Shown here: in pieces, positions 1 through 6,415 of the stretch
Position numbering within the stretch: position 1 is the stretch's first letter
Layout of the letters: each line of letters opens with the position of its first letter
Origin: an uncultured Collinsella sp.
GTDB taxonomy: Bacteria; Actinomycetota; Coriobacteriia; Coriobacteriales; Coriobacteriaceae
Direction: 5' to 3'
Length of the DNA: 6,442 nucleotides
Assembly (NCBI GenBank): GCA_937997605.1
Contig: CALLFD010000207.1
Location: 1-6,442 of the forward strand
Position numbers and translations under genes: made by a program
The notes under the pieces: model-generated
The model's input: only the letters and a program-made list of their open reading frames with translations
What the model was told of the DNA's origin: nothing
The model's database searches: none

Positions 1-1828
1 CCCACGCCTTCACGTGCACGAGCATGGTGTGCCCACCCGAGACAAGCGTGAAGATAAACGGTGGTTTGAGGTCGGGTTGCGCCAGCAGGTTGGCAAACAG
101 GTGCCCCTCCAGATGGTTGACGCATACGAGCGGCTTACCGGCAGCGTAGGCAAAGCCTTTGGCAAAGGCAACGCCCACCACGAGGGCGCCCACCAGGCCC
201 GGACCCTGTGTCACGCCCACGGCGGCAAGCTCGCTGGGAGCAATGGCTCCACCCTCAAGACCAAGCGATGCTGCGGCATCCTCGAGCGCCGCATCCACGA
301 CACTCACAATCACCTCAACGTGTTTGCGCGAGGCGATCTCGGGCACCACGCCGCCAAAGCGGGCATGAAAATCAATCTGTGTCGACACCTGGTTGGCCAG
401 CATATTGCCATCCGCATCGATAATCGCCACGGCCGTCTCGTCGCAGGAACTCTCGATAGCGAGCACCAGGCGGCGGCGCTCAATTTCGGCGCGCTCCCCC
501 TCGGAGCGCCCAGGCGCAGGCAGCGGCCATACGCGTTGCTCGGCTGCCGTCGGCTCGGGCGAGGCGTTATCGACCGGAAGTACGAGGGGAAGTGGGGCCG
601 TCATGACGATGGCGTCTTTGCCGACACCGTAGTAGCCACGACGACGACCCACCTCGGTAAAGCCCAGAGCGGCATAGAGCGCAATCGCGCCCTCGTTGCC
701 GTCCTCGACCTCGAGCGAAGCCGTGGTGCAGCCGAGCATCTGGGCATCATAGCTCACATGCGACAGCAGCTTGCGGGCAATGCCCTCACGGCGATGTGCC
801 GAGTCGACGGCGACATCCAGAATCTGCACATCACCGTCCACGACCATACCGCCGGCAAGGCCCAGCAGCTTGCCGTCGTCGTGTGCCACCCACCAACTAC
901 GCGGCGCAGCGACGTCCTCGCCCAGTTCGGACAGGAACATGCCCGGCGTCCACGCCTCGTGTCCGGCACCTTCAAAGCAGGCAGCCTCTAGCGCGCTCGC
1001 GCCCTCGGCATCCGCCGCGCCCATGGGACGGAACTGCAGATGACGACCGGCGAGCTCATCGGCAACGCCCGTAATTTCGCTCTGCGCACTCTCGGCAAGA
1101 CCAAGACGCTTGCGCTCGTTTTCCTCGGCATCCGAAAGGCGCGTGTAAATCGGCAGGACGCGAGCCGGATCGCCGTCACCCGCAGCGTGCGCGAGCAGCA
1201 AGCCCTCGCCCGAAGGCCACCACAGGTCGCGCTCCACGCAGCGGGCGGTCTCGTCCTCACCCAGCAGCTTGCCATAGCGCACGAGACCGTCACCGGTCAG
1301 CTGAACCTGGTCCCAGTCCGCTGCTCGGCGCCACTCATCGAGCGCCACGGCGGCCTTGACCACGTGTTCGCGCTCAAATTGACGCTCGGGACCCTCATCG
1401 CCCAGCATATATAGTGCCGGATATACCTCACCGCGCATGGCATCGGCCAAGATACCAAGCTTGCCGCGCACGCCAGCCTTCCACGCCGTCCAAGCGCAAG
1501 CGTCGAGCGTCGACACGCCCAGCAGCGGAACATTGGCACCGCGCGCGAGGCCCTTGGCAGTGGAGATGCCGATGCGCACACCCGTAAACGACCCCGGGCC
1601 GCGGCCGACCACGTAGCAACCAACATCGCTGCGATCCAGACCGACTTGAGCCAGCACGCCATCAACGGTATTCACGAGCTCAACGTTGGCGTGACGGCGA
1701 CACATGTGGTCGCCACTCACGAGCTTCGTCTCGCCCGTCTGCCCATCAATCCAGCTTGCCGCGCAGGCAAGCATGTCGGTCGAGGTATCGAGCGCCACCA
1801 CCAGCGCGTTGTCGTTATGCAAGCTCAT
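1..1828 (-). CDS. tsaB-rimI-tsaD: TsaB-RimI-TsaD triple fusion (t6A synthesis and S18 acetylation), 3' end cut off by window edge
   Basis: One uninterrupted frame of 609 codons runs from ATG at 1828 to the left edge. Residues 1-235 are TsaB, the partner subunit of the tRNA t6A37 threonylcarbamoyl transferase: ALDTST near 12-17 and the hallmark GPGSFTGVRIG at 77-87. Residues about 262-412 are a GNAT-fold RimI (ribosomal S18 N-terminal acetyltransferase): acetyl-CoA loop RREGIA at 346-351, SLEVEDGN at 371-378, ALYAALGF at 383-390, with E373 and Y385 aligning to the E. coli catalytic Glu103 and Tyr115. From about 454 comes TsaD, the catalytic subunit: AIESSCDETAVAI at 457-469, GPGLVGALVVG at 542-552, metal-binding HLEGH at 572-576 and VSGGHTMLV at 596-604. 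About 190 residues of TsaD should lie beyond the window. The start is supported by AAGG 9 nt upstream; the ATG overlaps the tsaE end by 14 nt. Linkers are 413-453 and roughly 236-261. Domain calls are firm; the fused state is read directly. Confidence 0.95.
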   Translation of the reverse strand, partial: MSLHNDNALVVALDTSTDMLACAASWIDGQTGETKLVSGDHMCRRHANVELVNTVDGVLAQVGLDRSDVGCYVVGRGPGSFTGVRIGISTAKGLARGANVPLLGVSTLDACAWTAWKAGVRGKLGILADAMRGEVYPALYMLGDEGPERQFEREHVVKAAVALDEWRRAADWDQVQLTGDGLVRYGKLLGEDETARCVERDLWWPSGEGLLLAHAAGDGDPARVLPIYTRLSDAEENERKRLGLAESAQSEITGVADELAGRHLQFRPMGAADAEGASALEAACFEGAGHEAWTPGMFLSELGEDVAAPRSWWVAHDDGKLLGLAGGMVVDGDVQILDVAVDSAHRREGIARKLLSHVSYDAQMLGCTTASLEVEDGNEGAIALYAALGFTEVGRRRGYYGVGKDAIVMTAPLPLVLPVDNASPEPTAAEQRVWPLPAPGRSEGERAEIERRRLVLAIESSCDETAVAIIDADGNMLANQVSTQIDFHARFGGVVPEIASRKHVEVIVSVVDAALEDAAASLGLEGGAIAPSELAAVGVTQGPGLVGALVVGVAFAKGFAYAAGKPLVCVNHLEGHLFANLLAQPDLKPPFIFTLVSGGHTMLVHVKAW

Positions 1829-2321
1829 CTTGTACAGCCTTATCAATCAAATGGGAAAGCTCCATTGCGCGGTCACCGTGCGCCTCGAGCGTTATCGTTC
1901 GCACATCACTGTCGCCCTCATCACGCTTGAGCGTCACCGAAAGATACTCATCCGTCAGCTCGTCTTGGAATTGTTCGCCCCATTCCAGCAGGCAAGCACC
2001 CTCATAGCCCAGCACATCGAAAATGCCCGTATCCTCGAGCTCGTAGGCATGCTCCAGACGGTATAGATCAAAGTGAAACAGCGGAATACGGCCTTGATCA
2101 TGAACGGCCATGAGCGCAAACGTAGGGCTCGTAACCATATGCTCATCGCCCAGCCCGCGCGAGACGCCCTTGGTAAAGTGAGTTTTGCCTACCCCCAGGC
2201 CACCGGTCAGGATGAGCACATCGCCGTCCTCAAGGCACGGTGCAATTAGCTCGCCAAAGTACTCCGTATCGGCAGCGCAAGTCGTTTTGTAAGTACCTAC
2301 CCCCAGGCGCTCCAGGGACAT
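1815..2321 (-). CDS. tsaE: TsaE, ATPase of the tRNA t6A37 threonylcarbamoylation system
   Basis: Encodes 168 residues, normal for TsaE (about 150-170). TsaE is a small cytoplasmic P-loop ATPase that binds the TsaB-TsaD dimer and resets it between rounds of t6A synthesis on ANN-decoding tRNAs. Visible motifs: Walker A GGLGVGKT at 40-47, VTSPTF at 63-68 (switch region), the family signature FHFDLYRLE at 82-90, and LLEWGEQF at 111-118. All match the E. coli protein in order and spacing. The ATG at 2321 has AAGGAG at 2327-2332, 5 nt upstream, inside the 12-nt gap after the glycosylase gene. The 3' end overlaps the next start by 14 nt, which favours translational coupling with its own functional partner. 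No damage or missing key residue is seen. Confidence 0.97.
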   Translation of the reverse strand: MSLERLGVGTYKTTCAADTEYFGELIAPCLEDGDVLILTGGLGVGKTHFTKGVSRGLGDEHMVTSPTFALMAVHDQGRIPLFHFDLYRLEHAYELEDTGIFDVLGYEGACLLEWGEQFQDELTDEYLSVTLKRDEGDSDVRTITLEAHGDRAMELSHLIDKAVQDELA

Positions 2322-2333
2322 ATATGCTCCTTA

Positions 2334-2954
2334 TTATTCCGAGGCGTCCTCTGGTGCGGGATGTCGCTCCAGATAGTCGCCCAGCATCTTAAAGTCTTCC
2401 TCCAGCAGTTCCTGCCACGCCGGATTGCGTAGCGCTGCTGCCGGATGGAACGTGGGCATTACTACAAAATGCCCCATCTGGTGGAACCTGCCGCGCAGCT
2501 TAGTAATGCCAATCTCGGTCTTAAGCACAAAGTGCGTCGCGGGGTTGCCGAGCGTCACGATAATATCGGGCCAGATGCTTCGAATCTGCTCACGCAAAAA
2601 CGGCGAGCAAGCCAGCACTTCCTCGGGACGTGGATTGCGGTTTCCCGGCGGGCGGCACTTAAGCACGTTGGCAATGTAGACGTCTTCGCGTTTGAGCCCC
2701 GCCAGCGACAAAATGCCGTTGAGGTCCTCGCCTGCCGCCCCCACAAAGGGCTCGCCCTGCAAATCCTCATTGCGGCCCGGCGCCTCGCCAATAAACATCA
2801 CACGAGCGCGGGGGTTTCCCACGCCAAACACGATATTGTGACGCGACTGGTAGAGCTGGCAGAGGTGACAATCGCCCAGAACGGCCTCAATTTCCTCGAG
2901 TGCGACCTCACGTGGTGCCTGATGGGTATGGCCGGGGATGTGCATGACGCCCAT
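2334..2954 (-). CDS. Uracil-DNA glycosylase, family 4 (4Fe-4S type)
   Basis: Encodes 206 residues, the usual length for family 4 glycosylases (the group once annotated as phage SPO1 polymerase-related). These enzymes cut uracil from deaminated DNA to start base excision repair. Motif 1 is GEAPGRNEDLQGEPFVGAAG, starting at residue 56, and motif 2 is HPAAALRNP at 170-178. Four cysteines sit where the iron-sulfur cluster ligands belong: C29 and C32 (CxxC), C100 and C116 (15 residues apart). The ATG at 2954 is preferred over the in-frame ATG at 2945 because AGGAG at 2960-2964 lies 5 nt upstream of it. The stop is a tandem TAA TAA that merges into the ribosome-binding site of tsaE. The C-terminal 15 residues are acidic and probably unstructured. 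Family assignment is secure; no specific gene symbol is justified. Confidence 0.95.
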   Translation of the reverse strand: MGVMHIPGHTHQAPREVALEEIEAVLGDCHLCQLYQSRHNIVFGVGNPRARVMFIGEAPGRNEDLQGEPFVGAAGEDLNGILSLAGLKREDVYIANVLKCRPPGNRNPRPEEVLACSPFLREQIRSIWPDIIVTLGNPATHFVLKTEIGITKLRGRFHQMGHFVVMPTFHPAAALRNPAWQELLEEDFKMLGDYLERHPAPEDASE

Positions 2955-2962
2955 AGCGGCTC

Positions 2963-4108
2963 CTACACGTAGACCTTGTCGAGACGCATGCCAAAGCCGC
3001 AGGCGACCTCGTAGTTAATCGTTCCGCGCAGTCGGGCCATCTCGTCCATAGTGATCTCGGCATCGCCATCGCGGCCGACAATAATCATCTCGTCACCATA
3101 CTCGGCCTCGGGAATCTCGTGTGCCGGGTTGGACTGAATGGCGACCATAAACTGGTCCATGCAGATATTGCCAACCTGATGCACGCGCTCGCCGCGATAC
3201 AGCACATCCATACGATTGGAAAGCGTACGCGATAGGCCATCGGCATAACCGATCGGCAGCGTGCAGATCTGAACGCGCGTACGCGGTACGCGGTAGGTAA
3301 AACCGTAGCCCACGCCCTCACCCATCGCAGGGTGTGCCACGCGCGTCACACGCGCATGGACGCTCATAACGGGATCAAGCTGCATCACGCGGCCACTCAG
3401 CTCGCACGGCTGCATTCCATACAAGCCAACGCCGGCGCGAATCATATCAAAATGCATCGAAGGGTCGAGCATCGAGGACGGCGTGTTGGCGCAGTGCACG
3501 ATACCGCACTCAAAGCCCGCATCCTTAATGGCCTGAACGGCCTCGGTAAAGCGCTGACACTGCAGTTTGTAGTCCCAGCCCGAAGGTTCATCGGCCGTGG
3601 CGAAGTGCGTAAATACGCCGTCGCACTGAATACCGCGATGGAAATTTATACCGCGGACAAAGTCGAGCACCTGCGTGTAGTGAACGCCGATACGATTCAT
3701 GCCCGTCTCGATGGCGAGATGATACTTGCCCACTTTGCCCGCCGCGACGGCACATTCGCCATACGCAAGAGCAAAGTCAGACGTATAGACCGAGGGCATG
3801 ATATCAAACTCGAGCAACGTCGGAATGGCCTCGATAGGCGGCTCGCTTAGGATGAGGATGGGTTTCGTAATCCCGCCCTGTCGGAGCTCAACGCCCTCGT
3901 TAACCGTCGCCACGGCAAACATGTCGGCACCGGCCGAATACATGATCTTGGCGCACTCAACAGCTCCATGGCCATAAGCATCGGCCTTGACCACGCAGCA
4001 CAGGCGCTGACGTGGATTCAGCAAGTTCTTGTAGGCCCTCGTGTTACGACGGAGCGCCCCACGGTCGATCTCGACCCAGGACCAGCGCGTCAAATCGGCT
4101 TTATTCAT
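2963..4108 (-). CDS. alr: Alanine racemase (PLP-dependent, fold type III)
   Basis: Encodes 381 residues, typical for the family (360-390). It interconverts L- and D-alanine in the cytoplasm, supplying D-alanine for peptidoglycan stem peptides. The N-terminal TIM barrel carries the PLP lysine in VVKADAYGHG (K41). IETGMNRIG (R139), HFATADE at 168-174 and IRAGVGLYGM (R224) follow. The C-terminal beta domain has GVGYGFTYRV with Y268 aligning to the catalytic Tyr265 of Geobacillus Alr, then LPIGYADGLSR at 284-294 and VGNICMDQ at 312-319. All catalytic and cofactor positions that I can align are kept. The ATG at 4108 is only 2 nt beyond the nnr stop; the best upstream pairing is GGATG 7 nt away, weaker than at neighbouring genes, so coupling to nnr translation is likely. 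Its own TAG lies inside the AGGAG of the next gene. A catabolic or biosynthetic role cannot be told apart from sequence; operon context suggests biosynthetic. Confidence 0.97.
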   Translation of the reverse strand: MNKADLTRWSWVEIDRGALRRNTRAYKNLLNPRQRLCCVVKADAYGHGAVECAKIMYSAGADMFAVATVNEGVELRQGGITKPILILSEPPIEAIPTLLEFDIMPSVYTSDFALAYGECAVAAGKVGKYHLAIETGMNRIGVHYTQVLDFVRGINFHRGIQCDGVFTHFATADEPSGWDYKLQCQRFTEAVQAIKDAGFECGIVHCANTPSSMLDPSMHFDMIRAGVGLYGMQPCELSGRVMQLDPVMSVHARVTRVAHPAMGEGVGYGFTYRVPRTRVQICTLPIGYADGLSRTLSNRMDVLYRGERVHQVGNICMDQFMVAIQSNPAHEIPEAEYGDEMIIVGRDGDAEITMDEMARLRGTINYEVACGFGMRLDKVYV

Positions 4109-4110
4109 GA

Positions 4111-5727
4111 TTAGTCATCCGACCCTTCGTCCATGATTCCCAGATCTTCGAGCGCATCCTTTGCCGCCAGCTCCATGGCAGGACCGATCAAGTCGATAAG
4201 ATCGGTCGCGATAACGCTCTTCTCACCATACTCCGTCGCCGCGGCAAAACCGGCGTAGCTGTGAAGTGCGACGGCGTACGAATACAGCAACTCCCAACGA
4301 TCCATCTCGTCGCGCATGGTGGCAAGCGTGCCGGCCAAAATACCCGCGAGAACATCACCCGAACCGGCAGTTGCTAGAGAAGCCGGACCCGAGAGCGGCA
4401 GCAACACACGCTCAACGCCACAGATAGCCGTCGTCGGCCCCTTGGCAATGACCACCAGATTGTCGGAGCCTGCAGCCCAGACAACCTTCTGCGCGGCCGC
4501 AATCGCGGTACCAAGGTCGTTCACCTCGTCACCGGCAACCAGACGCGAAAGCTCACGATAGTGCGGCGTCATAACCAACGGCTGCTCGCGACGATACATC
4601 TCGGGATTACTATCAATACCGTCAATGGCAATCTTAGCAAGGCAGTTGAGTGCATCGGCGTCCAAAATAAGCGGCACATCAAGCTCGAGCAAGCCCGAAA
4701 CCACCTGCATAGCGCCGGCAGATGTCGTCATACCGGGACCGCACAGTACGCAGCTGTACTTCTTTGCAATCTCGCACACCGTCATGCGCGCAGCGGCGCC
4801 AAAGGAGCCGCGGGAATCAGACGGAATAGCAAAGACGGGAATCGAAGGAAGTGCCATGCGAATAAGATTGGCGCAGGCGTCAGGAGCCGCGACTGCCACG
4901 TAACCAGCACCCGCGCGAGCTGCAGACTTGGCCGCCATAATGGCAGCACCAGGATATTGCGCAGATCCGGCGACAATAAGCACAGAGCCACGGGAATACT
5001 TATCGATATTCGTAGGTAGTGGAGCAAAGTAATCAACTAAGTCACCGGGCTCGACAATCTCGGCGGCGTGGTCGACATCATCGATGACCTCGTCAAGACG
5101 GTCGTAAAGATTGCCGCAGATCAAATCGCCAGCATACTCAGGGCCATCGGCGCTATACAAACCAATCTTGGGCGCAATCATCGTCACCGTATGCTCGGCA
5201 CGAATGCAGTCGTCATCAACAACGCCCGTCTCGGCATTCAGGCCCGAGGGGACATCAATGGATACGACACAGTCGGCGCATTCATTGACCGTAGGAATCC
5301 AGATGGAGAACGGCGCACGCAGATTCCCGTGAAAACCGGTACCAAAAATGGCATCGACAACAACATCGGCCTTATCGATCAAAACCTCGAGTTCATCACG
5401 CGAGGGGCCGACGCAAACGTGCACATCGCGGCCGGCAGTACGACGAGCAACATGACGTGCCAGAGCAGCAGGAATCTCATCCGGTTCAACCGGAGAAACG
5501 ATATCCACGTCCACACCCTTATGGCTCAGGATATCGGCGGCAACCCAACCGTCGCCGCCATTATTACCAAAACCGACCAGAACGAGAACCCGATCGGGAT
5601 TGAGCTTCAAGACCTCGTTGGCGGCAAACTCACCCGCTAGCTCCATAAGCTCAGCCTTCGAAGTCCCTTCGCGTTCGATGATATCCTCGAGACGAACGAC
5701 TTCTTCGGTACTCAAAACCGGTTTCAT
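4111..5727 (-). CDS. nnr: Bifunctional NAD(P)HX epimerase / ADP-dependent NAD(P)HX dehydratase
   Basis: Encodes 538 residues, the size of two-domain Nnr proteins. It repairs hydrated NADH and NADPH: the N-terminal domain interconverts R and S hydrates and the C-terminal domain dehydrates the S form using ADP. Epimerase domain, about 1-225: GFGNNGGDGWVAA at 52-64, VVDAIFGTGFHG at 123-134 (D125) and VSIDVPSGLNAETG at 155-168. Dehydratase domain, about 240-525, ribokinase-like: KYSRGSVLIVAGS at 243-255, YPGAAIMAAKSAARAGAG at 258-275, LDADALN at 355-361, TPHYRELSRL at 387-396 and ATAGSGDVLAGILAG at 452-466, with D458 as the expected catalytic aspartate. The usual PHPGE loop reads PHYRE here. The ATG at 5727 directly abuts the acpS stop (TAGATG), with AGGAG 5 nt upstream. 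The acidic C-terminal tail (about 525-538) is beyond the core fold. Confidence 0.95.
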   Translation of the reverse strand: MKPVLSTEEVVRLEDIIEREGTSKAELMELAGEFAANEVLKLNPDRVLVLVGFGNNGGDGWVAADILSHKGVDVDIVSPVEPDEIPAALARHVARRTAGRDVHVCVGPSRDELEVLIDKADVVVDAIFGTGFHGNLRAPFSIWIPTVNECADCVVSIDVPSGLNAETGVVDDDCIRAEHTVTMIAPKIGLYSADGPEYAGDLICGNLYDRLDEVIDDVDHAAEIVEPGDLVDYFAPLPTNIDKYSRGSVLIVAGSAQYPGAAIMAAKSAARAGAGYVAVAAPDACANLIRMALPSIPVFAIPSDSRGSFGAAARMTVCEIAKKYSCVLCGPGMTTSAGAMQVVSGLLELDVPLILDADALNCLAKIAIDGIDSNPEMYRREQPLVMTPHYRELSRLVAGDEVNDLGTAIAAAQKVVWAAGSDNLVVIAKGPTTAICGVERVLLPLSGPASLATAGSGDVLAGILAGTLATMRDEMDRWELLYSYAVALHSYAGFAAATEYGEKSVIATDLIDLIGPAMELAAKDALEDLGIMDEGSDD

Positions 5728-6267
5728 CTATGCTCCTAGCGTATCTTGCGAAGCATCGCCCAGGTGCTCCGTCAATGCTGAATTCTGCAGCTGCTCAAGC
5801 TCATCTAAAACAGAGCGAGCCTCTTTAAATGTCTGCGCAACGCGTTTCTTGGTGCTCACCTTTTCATCTTTTGGCTTAGGCCGAGCATCTTCGGTAATCG
5901 CGATGGCATTCGCAACGGCCAAGTCTCCTGTAAGCGTAATGGAAAGAGCGACCTCAACAACACCAAGCTCATGAGCGATCTCGAGTGCACGGCCCGAAAG
6001 CAGCGCCTTCGGTTTGCCGAGTTTATCACGCGTTACCGAAACATCCTTGCGACCAACGCCTTGACTAAAACCCGTGCCGAGAGCTTTAAGCACCGCCTCG
6101 CGCGAAGCAAAGCGGCTCGCATAGTGAGCAGCGGGACGCGATGATGCATCGCAATACGCACGCTCATCTTCGGTAAACACACGCCGAGCAAACGACGGCG
6201 TCTTTTCAAGAATTGATTTCATGCGGGAAATCTCGACGATATCAACGCCGATACCAGCTTCAGCCAT
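5728..6267 (-). CDS. acpS: Holo-[acyl-carrier-protein] synthase with C-terminal extension
   Basis: Transfers 4'-phosphopantetheine from CoA to a serine of acyl carrier protein, switching on fatty-acid synthesis; AcpS works as a cytoplasmic trimer. Numbered from the ATG at 6267 the protein has 179 residues. Core motifs: GIGVDIVEISRM at 5-16 with D9 as magnesium ligand, RRVFTEDE at 28-35, and RFASREAVLKALGTG at 52-66 with E57 and K61. LGKP at 83-86 and the last core strand near 107-123 complete the fold. The family normally ends near 115-130 residues; here about 53 more follow, first lysine-rich, then likely helical. An upstream in-frame ATG at 6279 would add four residues, but it overlaps the GGAGGTGA ribosome-binding site serving 6267, so I take 6267. 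First gene of the operon; the stop touches nnr. Confidence 0.93.
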   Translation of the reverse strand: MAEAGIGVDIVEISRMKSILEKTPSFARRVFTEDERAYCDASSRPAAHYASRFASREAVLKALGTGFSQGVGRKDVSVTRDKLGKPKALLSGRALEIAHELGVVEVALSITLTGDLAVANAIAITEDARPKPKDEKVSTKKRVAQTFKEARSVLDELEQLQNSALTEHLGDASQDTLGA

Positions 6268-6269
6268 GT

Positions 6270-6277
6270 TCACCTCC
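6270..6277 (-). promoter_or_regulatory. Ribosome-binding site that decides the acpS start
   Basis: GGAGGTGA, a near-perfect anti-16S match, ends 2 nt before the ATG at 6267, so the GGAGG core is 5 nt away. The competing ATG at 6279 overlaps this site by its last base and has no purine-rich stretch of its own upstream. The same 5-nt core spacing recurs at nnr, the glycosylase gene and tsaE. Confidence 0.85.
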
Positions 6278-6296
6278 ATATCGCACAGACTAAGTT

Positions 6297-6326
6297 ATTG
6301 TAGCCCGTTCACAGAAGATGCGACAA
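6297..6326 (-). promoter_or_regulatory. Candidate promoter of the operon, proximal
   Basis: On the minus strand TTGTCG (6321-6326) and TACAAT (6297-6302) are separated by 18 nt. They match the sigma-70 consensus at 4 of 6 and 5 of 6 positions. A start near 6290 would give a leader of about 20 nt that begins just ahead of the acpS ribosome-binding site. The position between an upstream terminator and the first gene fits an operon promoter. Assignment is by consensus only. Confidence 0.55.
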
Positions 6327-6332
6327 ACGAGG

Positions 6333-6362
6333 GTTATAAAACACAGCTACTATGTGAGACAA
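6333..6362 (-). promoter_or_regulatory. Candidate second promoter of the operon, distal
   Basis: TTGTCT (6357-6362) and TATAAC (6333-6338) on the minus strand are again 18 nt apart, matching consensus at 4 of 6 and 5 of 6 positions. Transcription would begin near 6326, inside the -35 box of the proximal candidate. Either one may be the true promoter, or both may work in tandem; sequence alone cannot tell. Confidence 0.4.
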
Positions 6363-6376
6363 AAGCCCGTAAACGC

Positions 6377-6409
6377 AAAAAAAGGGAGAGGCCGCGAGGC
6401 CTCCCCCTT
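6377..6409 (-). terminator. Intrinsic terminator of the gene upstream (right) of the operon
   Basis: Read on the minus strand, the arms GGGGGAGGCC (6398-6407) and GGCCTCTCCC (6384-6393) enclose a four-base TCGC loop. In RNA all ten positions pair, with one G-U wobble, and two flanking A-U pairs extend the stem. Seven T residues (6377-6383) follow at once. On the plus strand the wobble becomes an A-C mismatch and the downstream T run is missing, so the terminator works for minus-strand transcription. It separates the acpS operon from the gene to the right. Confidence 0.9.
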
Positions 6410-6415
6410 CTCAGT

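Noticed and set aside
485..505. A GAGGGGGAG purine stretch on the minus strand just before the TsaD domain, as an internal ribosome-binding site
   Set aside because: No ATG or GTG start lies at a usable distance: the nearest in-frame GTG is more than 20 nt away. The stretch is simply the Ser-Glu-Gly-Glu codons of the linker.
14..991. A 325-codon open frame on the plus strand
   Set aside because: It lies wholly antisense to the TsaB-RimI-TsaD frame, whose domains and motifs are unmistakable. Its translation shows no recognisable family and is rich in His, Arg and Ala, as expected from the reverse complement of GC-rich codons. No convincing ribosome-binding site was seen.
3332..3850. A 172-codon plus-strand open frame opposite alr
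   Set aside because: It is antisense to the core of alanine racemase with all catalytic residues in place, and has no family resemblance of its own.
5068..5640. A 190-codon plus-strand open frame opposite the Nnr epimerase domain
   Set aside because: The minus strand carries the clear Nnr motifs here, and the plus-strand product has no recognisable domain. It is a codon-bias shadow.
6265..6279. ATG at 6279 as the acpS start
   Set aside because: It overlaps the GGAGGTGA ribosome-binding site of the ATG at 6267, and the four extra residues lie outside the family's usual N-terminus.
6341..6357. A CACA...TGTG inverted repeat inside the distal promoter as an operator
   Set aside because: Only four bases pair on each side and the inner bases do not match. 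It resembles no regulator site that I can name.
6268..6376. A riboswitch or small RNA upstream of acpS
   Set aside because: The leader after either promoter candidate is under about 60 nt and shows no stable hairpin or known aptamer core. The only strong hairpin nearby is the upstream gene's terminator.
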